64,000 bases of DNA from Centroberyx gerrardi. Its lineage: Eukaryota > Chordata > Actinopteri > Beryciformes > Berycidae. Below the pieces are notes generated by a model. That model saw only the letters and a list, made by a program, of their open reading frames with translations, did no database searches and was not told the origin of the DNA. Positions within the stretch are counted from its first letter, which is position 1. Every line of letters starts with the position of its first letter. The stretch spans positions 18,997,881-19,061,880 of the forward strand of contig NC_136019.1 in the NCBI RefSeq assembly GCF_048128805.1, read 5' to 3'. A program made the position numbers and the translations under genes. Positions 49,419 to 59,925 of the stretch are shown here, piece after piece.

Positions 49419-50100
49419 GGAGGGAGGGGAAGAAAACCGCAACGGATGATTTCATTGCCTTGGTCTGAAATCTCATGCACTGTTCCATCAGCACAAAACA
49501 AGGAAGTCCCAATGGTTGTCCTGCTGTTTTCTTTATTTTGAGAATAGTTTGAAGGGTTAGATGGGATAAGCCAATACAATCGCAAACACAAATGACTGTA
49601 GACTGTCACTCGAAAGCCTCTGTAGTCAGTGTATTTATATCAAAGGTAATCTGGGCTTTGTGGAAGATATAAAGAGGGAGTTCTTGTTCCTCTGCACTCA
49701 TCTTCCTGACAATTCATTAGGTTTGCATAATTCGCACAAGCAAAGCTAGGATTTAGTGAAACATATAGTATATTGTACGTTATTATTCTGTGTTTTCTTT
49801 AAAAGCCAGTGTCTCTCATCCATTAGCCTATATATATTAGGCTATAGTATCTACAATATTAGAGCAGTGTTTCTCTGTTCCAGTGAAAACACCAGAGGAC
49901 ATTTCCTGTGCAGTCTTGTCAGAAACCACATGTGATTTCCTTTATATCAGTGGCCACAACACCAAAACACCAACAACATTTGATGTAGAAGAGGCATGAA
50001 GGAGTGAAGGGCAAACACACAGACACACACTGAATTATCAAAGTCATCCTTGGTTTGTCAGAATCATTTTGAAATAAAGTCAACTCTGGAAGGTCTTTCC
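49419..50100 (+). other. Receptor B 3' UTR with poly(A) signal
   Basis: AATAAA at 50073-50078 followed by TTGTCTTTGTGTC. Homologous to 41219-41775. Confidence 0.65.
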
Positions 50101-50142
50101 TTGTCTTTGTGTCTTAAAGAGAGGATAAATTGAAATACTGTA

Positions 50143-50300
50143 TACATGCTAAAGTGTTAGCATGGTGCCTACTATTGCCAAAGTGTTACCATGGAGCGTA
50201 CTATTGTCAAAGTGTTAGCATGGAGTGTAGGCTACGATCACTCAACATACTGTATACTAAAGTGTTAGCATGGAGCCTACTATTGTGTTAGCTTGGAGGG
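50143..50300 (+). repeat. Minisatellite AAAGTGTTAGCATGG, copy B
   Basis: Four to five degenerate units with CTACTATTG spacers, downstream of the tail exon as in A and C. Confidence 0.8.
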
Positions 50301-50317
50301 CTGGAGCAGAGACAGTA

Positions 50318-51290
50318 GGGGAGAGTGGGGTAAGATGAGCCAGTGGGTAAGTTGAGCCACCTCCTGTATCCTAGCAATGTTAAATACTATGGGGCTAATT
50401 CATAAAACTCTGCGGTAACAGTATAGCGGCATGCAAAATCTGCACCACGGTAATTTCCCTGATTCATAAATTTATCACACCCATGAATACCGTGACGGAG
50501 CCACATTACCACTGTGTTATCCTCAGCTGTAGCTCAGGTGACAGCCAATAAAAACCAACATGTTAATTAAGCTTTACATATGTAACACCTGTCCGCCTGT
50601 GTGTCAATGGGCAGCAGAGGCGCGTTAGAACGGCAGATGAACCTCTTCTTCCTCAGTCACTCCTGCTGCTGTAAATGCAATGTTGGCCATGATAAACCGA
50701 ATGTTTATGATGTCACTTACTGAAACTATAAATTGGCTGGTGGTGATCGTGACCTCATGAAGACCTATAAACTTTTGTAAGATAAATATATGGGAGCATT
50801 GGCAGCAATGTGCAGCATTCTCTTTCTTAAATACTTCAGCTCTACTACACTCCAGCACCTGCTAAAACATTTATGGGATGTGCATATGGTCATCTTCTCT
50901 TTTTTATCATGATAAACTGAATCAAATCAGATGGAAACTGGCATTTACAACTGCAATCAGAGCCAGTGTGCGAGTCATATTTATTAAACATTTTCACGTT
51001 TCCAATGATAATTAATCCCCTAGGACACAATCTTCTTCCCCTAACATCACGCTAAACCTGCCGGTAAGTTTTATGAACGAGCCCCTATGTGTCATGTGAC
51101 CAGCCATTAAGGAAGAGACTTCCATTTCAACATGGTTGCGATGAAACCTGCCACATAAGATAAGTAGTAAGTACATTTATGCTCATAAAACTGTTTTTTG
51201 CAACAAAAAGTACATTTTTTACATTCATTTTTTAAATGGCTGTTTCAATACCAATGTCTCAATACCAATTTAGCTACATTCAAACACCAT
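50318..51290. mobile_element. Left part of the GGGGAGAG element, copy B, truncated
   Basis: Same TA-flanked left end and same GAGCCACCTCCTGTATCCTA interior as 41975-44100. Homology to the interior of A (AACATGGTTGCGA, TGCTCATAAAACTGTTTTTT) continues to about 51290. The right inverted end is absent and other repeats follow. Confidence 0.65.
50391..51085. mobile_element. MITE with GGGGCTAATTCATAAAACT ends
   Basis: 695 bases with inverted ends GGGGCTAATTCATAAAACT and AGTTTTATGAACGAGCCCC, flanked by TAT on both sides. Its interior is in the opposite orientation to the copy at 42048. Confidence 0.75.
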
Positions 51291-51384
51291 ACGTAAAGTG
51301 AGTGGCTACTTGCAGAGCAGGGGGGCAGGGTCCGAGGCGGAGCAGAATATTTGAAACGGAATGCACTTGGCCTTAAGCAGGCCT

Positions 51385-52530
51385 AATAATTAATTATAGC
51401 TGCTGCGCAGCAGTTTCGGGGCCGGGCATTTTGAGGAGGAAGAAGAAGAAGAAGAAGTAGAGGAGGATAAATGAGAAATACATGAGGGTCCATCAGGAGA
51501 ACTGCCCGGACCATAATTATCATTAAAACATCTTTGAAATCATGCACACAGCACAATGCCTTAGTAGGCATAAGCATGTTTCTGCATTCCCTGGTCGAAC
51601 TCACAACCTTTGCCACCAATGGCAAGTTGTGATCGAGTTGAGCTACCTGAGAAGTGGGAAAATTAGAGGTGGCTTCACACTATGACTTAGCCAGCTGTCC
51701 ATGCATGTAAAGGCAGATTTCAAACTAGTGTCAAAAATTCAGTTATCAAGACAAAATTCTGAGAATTTGTGTACTTCATCTAGACAACATAGAGATGTGT
51801 GTAATTTCTTTTTACAAAGATTGATTGCTCCATAAGTGAAAAACTGATGTTTAAAGATGCTATATTTCCATTGACTGTAATAGTTTACATGAGGGCAGAA
51901 TTCAAAATGCTGTCAAAAATTCAGTTTTTGAGATACAATTCTGAAATTTAACACACTTCATCTACCGTGACAGCATGAACATTTCATGAACATTGAAGAT
52001 TTATTTAGTGAGAATTTGCAGTAGCTGTTTACAGTACAGTAAAACATTTTGATGCACTGCGGGCTCAATTTTTGACAATTCAAAAATCTGGCTGGATCGT
52101 TTGTGGAGGACAGTCTGGAGATGCAGGATAGCAAGTTTGGTGTCAATTGAGCAAAAAATGTGGGAGGAGATAGGTTTAATTAGTTTTACAGTTTTTGAGA
52201 AAAACAGAGTGATGGACTTCATAATTTGCACAGGTTGAAATTTACAAAAGTTTCTTCACACTTGGGCCTACATTGAAGTTGAAGTTGCAAAGCCATAGCA
52301 CATACGGCTGATTTTTAATGAATTTTCAAAGTTTAGAACTTTAGACGGTTGCTATAGCGCCACCATCAGGACTATTGGCTCCCAATTCCAGTTGATTTCC
52401 GAAGAAGAAGAAGAAGAAGAAGAAGAAGAAGAAGAACATTGGCAAATACAAGAGGCGGCCCCTAATAACATTGGCAAATACAAGAAGGACCGGCAGCAGA
52501 GCTGCCCGGCCCCTAATCATAAGAATAAAT
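51385..52530. repeat. Repeat with GGGGCCGGGCA ends and GAA microsatellites
   Basis: TTTCGGGGCCGGGCATTTTG near 51414 and the inverse GCCCGGCCCC near 52506 bracket about 1.1 kb. The arms carry (GAA)n runs (51447-51465 and 52401-52436). Probably a degenerate transposon; family unknown. Confidence 0.45.
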
Positions 52531-52637
52531 AATAAAAATTACACAGAACAATGAGTAATGAAATATTGCAGATGAGATCATTTCATAAATATGTCTCAAT
52601 CCTCTAAATATCGTTTGTTTACTTGCATTTATATTTA

Positions 52638-53545
52638 TCACCTGTTCGTGCATCGGAATTGACGGACGATCACAATGCATCCATGTTTGAGTGGATGGCC
52701 ATCCAGGGCGCTGGCTCGTCTCACCATACGCAGATGCAGGATCTCTATGCCGAGCTGGAGGGCCAGGGACGCGTCCAGGAAGCTCTCGTCAGCGCTGGAG
52801 TCAAGGAGGACAGCCACGGTGACGGACTGGCTCTGGAGTAACAGGGAAGCCTGGAGCAGAGAGAGAGAGGACACACAAGGAACAGTAGTATGGCTCACCA
52901 GTAGCCTCTCCTCTAGTGGTGAGCCTGTGCTTTTACTGGACAGGTAGAGACATAGTGATCAGGTCGACCACAGTACAGGCAGCAGTTCTCCCGGATGCGT
53001 CTCTGTCTCTCCATCCAGTCCAGTTTGGTCCGACCAACCTGCATCGGTTCAGCAGGAAAAGTCTCCTCCGGACCAGTAGCGACAGGAGCCTCATCCCTGG
53101 TACTGGACATCCTCGGTTGGTTGGGAGAAGCATGGGAGCTGGAAACCCGCTTGGGGAAATGTGGTTGTGGGCAAGGTGGATGGTTGAAGCTCGAACACCA
53201 GGGAATATTGGGATAAGAAGTGACGACACTCCCCCCGGATCACCGCTGTAACGCTCTGGAGGTGGAAGACGAGGTTCATGGGAGACTGGGTGACTGGAGA
53301 CCGCAGGAGGGGATGCTTCAGGGGTGCCAGGAGCTGCTGATACAGGCAGAGTAGAGGCGGAGAGGAGCTGGAGCCGATCTACGATGCCGTTGAGACTTTG
53401 ATCCAGACGGACAGACAATTCCTGGATGCCCTCGGCAACACGGTCCAGTTGCTGTTCGTGGCGGCCAATAGCAGCACCCTGAGCAGTGTTGATGGCACAG
53501 AACTGGTTAGTGGGTCAGCTGGGTCCATGGTGGCAAGATTGCACT
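52638..53545 (-). pseudogene. Ty3/gypsy-like gag and protease fragment
   Basis: On the - strand, near 53530, an initiator context leads into a gag-like MDPADPLTSS frame. A proline-rich segment follows. Next comes a zinc knuckle, C-x2-C-x4-H-x4-C, in [20 protein letters not shown] (about 52930-53000). Further down a retropepsin-like stretch reads LLDSSADESFLDASLALQLG, with DSS where an active enzyme has DSG or DTG. Frames are broken between segments and no reverse transcriptase was seen. It is a dead retrotransposon remnant. Confidence 0.75.
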
Positions 53546-54029
53546 GTGACAGATCAGGCTGGCTCAAACCCAGAAGCAGACACACTGAGACAAGCAGATG
53601 TAGTAGAATTCAGTCTTTACTGAGTAACAGCACGCTGAATACAGACAATGATCAGACAAGGATCAGGCAGAGCAGAGTCAGACGGAGCAGGATTCAGGAT
53701 TCAATAACTAGTAGGCAGTCAGGATACAAAAACGCGAGACCCTAGGACAATAAGGCACACTAGACAATCTGGCACGGACTGAGGGAAAAGTGACTGGTAT
53801 ATATACACACACTACACAACCTAATGGTGAATTTAGGACAGCTGGTGCAGGGAGGAGCTGGGCTGATTGACAGAAGACTGGAAACACCTATGCCAGCAAG
53901 AGAGCTGATGGACACACTGGGGACACCAAGTGGAGGACACCAGACCTACAGGAGCACAAGCACAACACACACAGACAAGACTAGGGAGAAACGGGGAAAT
54001 CAGGAGGTGAGGTAGGCAGACTCATGACA
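53545..54029 (-). mobile_element. Probable LTR of the gypsy-like fragment
   Basis: On the - strand it begins TGTCATGAGTCTGCC and ends near CTGTCACA, directly upstream of the gag-like frame. The left boundary is approximate. No matching second LTR was found in the window. Confidence 0.55.
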
Positions 54030-54419
54030 GAACTGTTAACAATTACGACAGCTGGTGCAATTGGCAGGCAACAGCGCATATTTATAACACAATATGTAGA
54101 ATCCAAATACTTTGCACTAAAATGTCAAGATTTGGACCTGAATCCACCAACAAGACTACTAAATGTTTTGGGGTTTAGTTAATAACATGATATTCCCAGA
54201 TGTTACCGTCAGCTCCCTACTGTGGACTGCATGCATGACATTACTGTTTACAGTTGATACCATGGTGGCAGTGGCAAGTGTAATGGGGCTGCCTTAAACC
54301 AGACTTATCTTGAGTGTCATAATCTTACTGTTTTGTGAAGCAGTGGATAGCGCTGCGTACAAGCATCAGTACGTGGAAAAAAGACGTCCTCTGGAACAAA
54401 TTTTAACACTTCAGACTCC

Positions 54420-55115
54420 GGTGCAGTGCAGTGGTCGTCGGTGCTGGCCTTAGTCCCACCTGACGTGTCTCTGACCCCGTGTGTTCTGTGTGCAGCTGTT
54501 TTCTCTCCCCTTCCTGCGTGTGTGTGTACGCGTCTGCTTTTCTCTCCTCTTCTCAGACTCCAGTGCAGTGTTCTACCCGGCAGTGGATGGGTGCTGCCCT
54601 GGCTCTTCCATCGCCAGTGCTGGCCTTACTCCATCCCTGCTGCTGTTCCCACCTGGACGTTAAATTACGACTGCTGCCCTCGTTTCTGTGAATTTTTAGC
54701 GCTGACCTCAGCGCCTTCTCATCTCTCTGTTTTCTCCTGTCATTGTTGTTGCCCATGATTCTGTCATTCTTTTGCCCGGCACCTATTGCACTATTGCCTA
54801 TCCCTCTTTGCCTCAGCCCGCCCAAGGTTTCTTCCAAGTTTTCCTACTAAGGTTTTTCTTGGGAGGTTTTCCCTGTGTGCAATTAGGGTCTAAGGCTGGG
54901 GGTGCCAGGTAGGTTAGGCTATGTAGAATAGGTAGATTGTTTGTCTTGCTAAAATCTGCTCTTGTCTGTCTTGTGCTTTTTGCCATGCTTATCCTATATC
55001 ATTTTGTTCACCACTGATTTTTGTTTAGTTAGATCTAGTTAGGTTCATTCACTGTAAAGTCCCCTGAGACATGCTTGTGATACAGGGCTATATCAATAAA
55101 CAAACTTGAAGTTGA
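54420..55115 (+). repeat. LINE-like retroelement fragment inserted upstream of receptor C
   Basis: Contains CCCAAGGTTTCTTCC, TTTTTCTTGGGAGGTTTTCC and GTAAAGTCCCCTGAGACATG followed by GGGCTATATCAATAAACAAA, phrases of a common fish retroelement 3' region. The homologous promoter region of B (44246-44330) lacks it. Confidence 0.55.
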
Positions 55116-55588
55116 AGTTGAACTTAACACTCCGTGTTGTATACAATTTGTCAGTGTTCCTAAATAAGAAAGGTAAATGATAATATGTATGTCAGAACTT
55201 TAGATATAGATGACCCCCCATTCAAAGACATAGGAGTCTTGTCTTGTTCGTCACAATCTTACCGCTCAGGGGGCGTTACCAAGATGGCGCCTTGGACACC
55301 TGTATCCAGCTTTGTGTCTACGCTCTCATCACTTAGGAGGTAAGTTGACCAATGGGGGATGCTGGCCAATAAGGGACTTTCATCAATGATTGTGAAGCAG
55401 AAGAGAGGCAAATATCCTTTCTTCAAGCTTTATCTAGGAGAAGAGCAGAGAGGGGAAACAAACTTTTGAAACACAACTATTAGAACCTCACTGCCTTCTA
55501 CTCATCTGAACGGGATGGAACAAAGGCTGTGGTTTTTAACACTTCTCTGCACACATTTCACATAAACTTGAACAAGTTGGTGCTTTCC

Positions 55589-55589
<1 letters not shown>

Positions 55590-55637
<48 letters not shown>
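55590..55637. repeat. (GT)n microsatellite in the proximal promoter of receptor C
   Basis: About 24 GT units end 65 bases before the start codon. B has only TGTGTGTGTG and D a mixed GTGTGCATGTGTGTGCG at the same place. Confidence 0.9.
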
Positions 55638-55638
<1 letters not shown>

Positions 55639-55701
55639 CCAGTGGGAGGGACTTCGCTCTAAAGAGATGAGTGGCAGAAGTCAATGTTGAATCAGTGTGG
55701 A

Positions 55702-55762
55702 ATGATGAAGCTTCTACTGAGCAGTCTGCTTCTCGCCTCTCTGTCTGCCCCCTCATCATGGA
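55702..55762 (+). CDS. Receptor C, exon 1 (signal peptide)
   Basis: Encodes MMKLLLSSLLLASLSAPSSW and one base. Two changes from B (V12A, L17P), both near the cleavage side. Confidence 0.8.
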
Positions 55763-58700
55763 GTGAGTACAAACACATCTTTGACTTTCAAATGACTGAT
55801 GTGTGAAAATGCGTGGAATCCAAAATCCGATTAAATCACTGTGATTGATTTTAAACATGTCATGTATGATGTCTGCCGTCCATACAACATAAAAACCCTC
55901 ACAGCGATTTTGTTGAATCTTGTGAAAAACTTCATGTCATTGAACTGATGTACGTATGGTCTGGTAATGAACTAATGAATCGTTTATCGTTCTGTCTCTT
56001 AGGTGTTTTATCTGAAAACAAATTTGTTGTGACCCAGTCTCCTGATGTCACCATCAAGGAGGGGGAGACTGTGCAGATAGACTGCTGCTGGAATATGGAC
56101 ATAACAAAAGGGAGAGTTAACTGGCTGAAAAATCAAACAAACATTAAGGAGACAATCTTTACGGCTGTAATCAACAATAACGGCCAGCATCAGGGATCTC
56201 TGAAGAAGGAAGAATGTAACTGTTCAAATCTGACCTTTTCAAATATCATGAGAAATGATTCGGGTAGATACATCTGTGAGGTATTTGTGGAGATACCACA
56301 GCTAAACGAGGCCCAAGGAAAGGGTGCTGTCATCACAGTTACAGCCAGACACAACACAACCAACCAACCAACCAAGGGTAGGTGACAAAACACCAGTGAC
56401 AACATGTGTCAATGGTGATTTCAATGGTGATTTCTTTTGAAATGTGGCGTTGCCCTGGGTGTGTTAACAGTAAATCAAAAGAAAAGGCAAAAGGAAAAAG
56501 GCAACATGTTTTCAGAGCTGGTTGAAATCAACAGCTCGGCTTGGAATAACTGATAACTGCCATTTTAATTGTGGGAATGTAATAATTATTTTGTGTGCAT
56601 GAATTATGAAATTGTGGGAATGCAAAAAACAATTTGAGGGAACAGCATGTATTCCGTGCACACAAATTAAGCCAATCTTTTAACTAAATCAAGGGAATGA
56701 AATGTATCTTGTGCACACATATACACAAACGAACACATATTTAAAGTGCTCCCAAACACTAATATTAGTGTTTCAGCTTGAGCACCCCCTAAACACCAAT
56801 CCCAATGTTGTAATGGTTGCATAGCACTGCTTATGGTGTTTCACAACCTGATAACTGCTGTCTCCTTACTCCACCTTCTAACAGTGTACTTACCTACTCC
56901 ACTTCATGAGGCATCATCATCATCATCATCCATATTGTGTGACTGTGAATCTGTCACTTTTTCAAGTGTATACCTAATGTGGGAAGAGGACATTGTCTTA
57001 AATAAGTTCACTGTCCAAGGGAAATTATGATGGGGAAGCAGGAGGAGTATGAGAAGCCGCCCAAATAAAATAAAATGAAACACACATACCATGATGGTTC
57101 ACCTTGGCTTAAATTAAACCATTAATAGCCATTAATTTTAAACATAAACTTAAAATTTAACAGCAAACAAGTAGGCTTTTTTCCCTTTTGATAAAATTTT
57201 TTGTCAGGCATATCGCCCACTTTTGATTGCTTGCTTTTTTGTTAGCCAATTATGTGATCTTGGTTTAAATTATTTCAATTTTATGAATTAATTATTATTC
57301 TAATTTGATTTAATTAATTTAAATTTAGTTGAAATCTTGTTAAACTGGGGTTAAATTTAAGTTGTTCATTTTAATTTTTAAATCTGGATTAACTCATTTT
57401 AAACCAAGGTTTACTAAACTGATTACAACTGAAATTAGATTAATTTAAACCATGTTGGTGCAATCCAGCCTTAAACTAGGCTTAAAGTTAGGTGCAACAG
57501 AGTTAACAGCTAAACTATGATTTAATGCTGTTAATCCTTGTTGGTGCAATCCACTCTAAGACTATATTTACAGTAATGATAAGACTGAAAAAAAAGGAAA
57601 AGTTCTCCAGTATAAGTTTGGCTCCTACAACTGTTTTGGTAGGCTGTACATTGATGCAAATTTGTCCACATAATTCCTTTTTTTAGCTGCGCCCAGCAGC
57701 TCTATAGCTCGCTCTGTCGGCCGGTCGGTCGGTCGGTTGGTCCACAAAAATTTCCCCACGCGTGTATGCATGCGTGTACGTGGTCGCAGCTATTGCGAAT
57801 TGGCGCTTGTTAATGTGAAAGCCAGCAACAGTAGCCTATAGCCAGGCTGTAGCCTCTATGGTAATGCAGTGAGTAGGAACTTGATATACACTGTAAATAT
57901 ATAGGCCTAATTCCTGAAAAGTTGGACTTTGACAAACATTGTGTAACATTGTGTATGGTTTCATATTACATTTATCTGGTTTTGAAAGACACTTTATAAA
58001 TAAAGTTTACTTACTTACTACTTACTATATTACATTATGTTTAAGGCATTTAGCTGACACTCTTATCCAGAGTTACTTAATGAGTGCTACAGTAGAATAA
58101 GCTTAATTCCTAGACCCCCAACATTAAAGATAAGAAAAGATGAAACTCTATTGATCTTCGTGGAGAATGTAGGTATCTGCAGTAGCACAAGTAATAGGAT
58201 ACATAGAATATAAGCAAAAAATAAAATATACAAGAAGCAAACTGTATGGGTGGAAATATGGGGTAAAAGCATGGATCATTTCCACATATGGATTAAGTTA
58301 CAGTTGTTACTTACAGTTGATACTTACAGATATTAATAACAGTCACGATTGCTTACTTAAATATGGATTACTACATTTTAAACATATTCAATAAATTTGT
58401 GTTTAAACCTAATAGAATTCTAAATATATCAATATGTACACAGAATGAAACAGTGCAATCATTCTGAAAAGATTATTAGTATATGCAGAGCAATGAGAGG
58501 GTTATGTGAAAACTGAAGAAGCAGATATGTGAATTAACAGTAATATACACAATGTGCAAATGGGTGTGTTGCTCTAAATTTACCTACAAATGAAAATGTC
58601 CTCAAATGAACTGGTCTTTTTTGCCCTCTGGTGTTCCCATCCAGGAACTGAACCTTTCAGTATTGTACAGTATGAAGTGTGTATCAGTGATGCACTTTGC

Positions 58701-59866
58701 TTTGTATGTACTGTATATGTTAATATTCATGTGGAAAAACGGTCAATGTACACATGTACCGTCAATTTGTGCATTTACCGACAGTGTGGTTCATTACCAG
58801 CGATGTTGTAAATGTACAAATAGCTTGGCAAAAATGTTCACGGGGGGGGGGGGGGGGGGGGGGGGGGGGACAGAGAGTTGTCCCCCTCAATATATCATTG
58901 TAAACATAACTATATAATTTTAAATAATATAATAATATGCATTGAAAGCACTTGTGCTAATTATAGACACAAAACAATTTTTTTAAGTTTCGAAAGATTG
59001 TGCCCCCCCCCCCCCTCTCATATGCCTCACAGTGGTTTGGTCCACTGCCTACCTGCCTCCCCGAACCCCCACACACACACATTAGCCCTCGGTACGAGTG
59101 TCTGTGGAGGATCTCTGGAAGTGTGTCAGTGGTGGCAGACCTCCAGTAAGTAGCTGCTTCGCAAAGGTTAACTTAAAACAAAGGATGTGTCAGACATTTT
59201 TCTTTACTTCTACCACTCAATAGAATAAAACACATTCACAATTGTAACCAGACTACATTTTGTTCGCTCCATTACCTCGTGGTTGAATCTTGTGTGTTAA
59301 CGTGTTGGCACGGAGCAGCCGCGTCTCCTAATGCATGTGTGTGTGGAGGCAGGAGGTCTATCCACAATTAAAATCATCATAACTCGCTGAATTTTCGACC
59401 GATTTTCAAGCGGTTTGGTTTGTTACAAATGCCAGACATGTATTTATGATACAGGATACTTGGTTAAATTAAAATGCGGGTTTTCATACCAAAATTATCT
59501 TTTGTAGATGGTAACAGTAATATTTCTATAATATAATATTTAAGATTAACTTACCCTACGTAATTAGGTTCTAAGTATATTGTTTTTTTCTTACTGCATG
59601 TAAAATGGCTGCCACTATGTAATTTTGTTTATAATTTTGGAAATAAATGAAGACTTAATTCATAAAAAAAACATAATTACAACAAACACTATGTTAAAAT
59701 ATGAAGTAAGTTTCTGGCAGGCTTCATAGCGTTCTGGACTTTTACATTGACAGCAAAACATTAGAGATCTGCTTTTTCGGGAAAACTAAATCTAATTAGG
59801 CATATATTAGCTTTAGTTAAGTTAATGGGTGTTGCTTCTCACCTACTACTGTAAATAACCTGCATG

Positions 59867-59925
<59 letters not shown>

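Noticed and set aside
52638..52898. Active retroviral-type protease gene
   Set aside because: The active-site triplet reads DSS, the frame is broken on both sides and no polymerase follows. It is a dead retrotransposon fragment.
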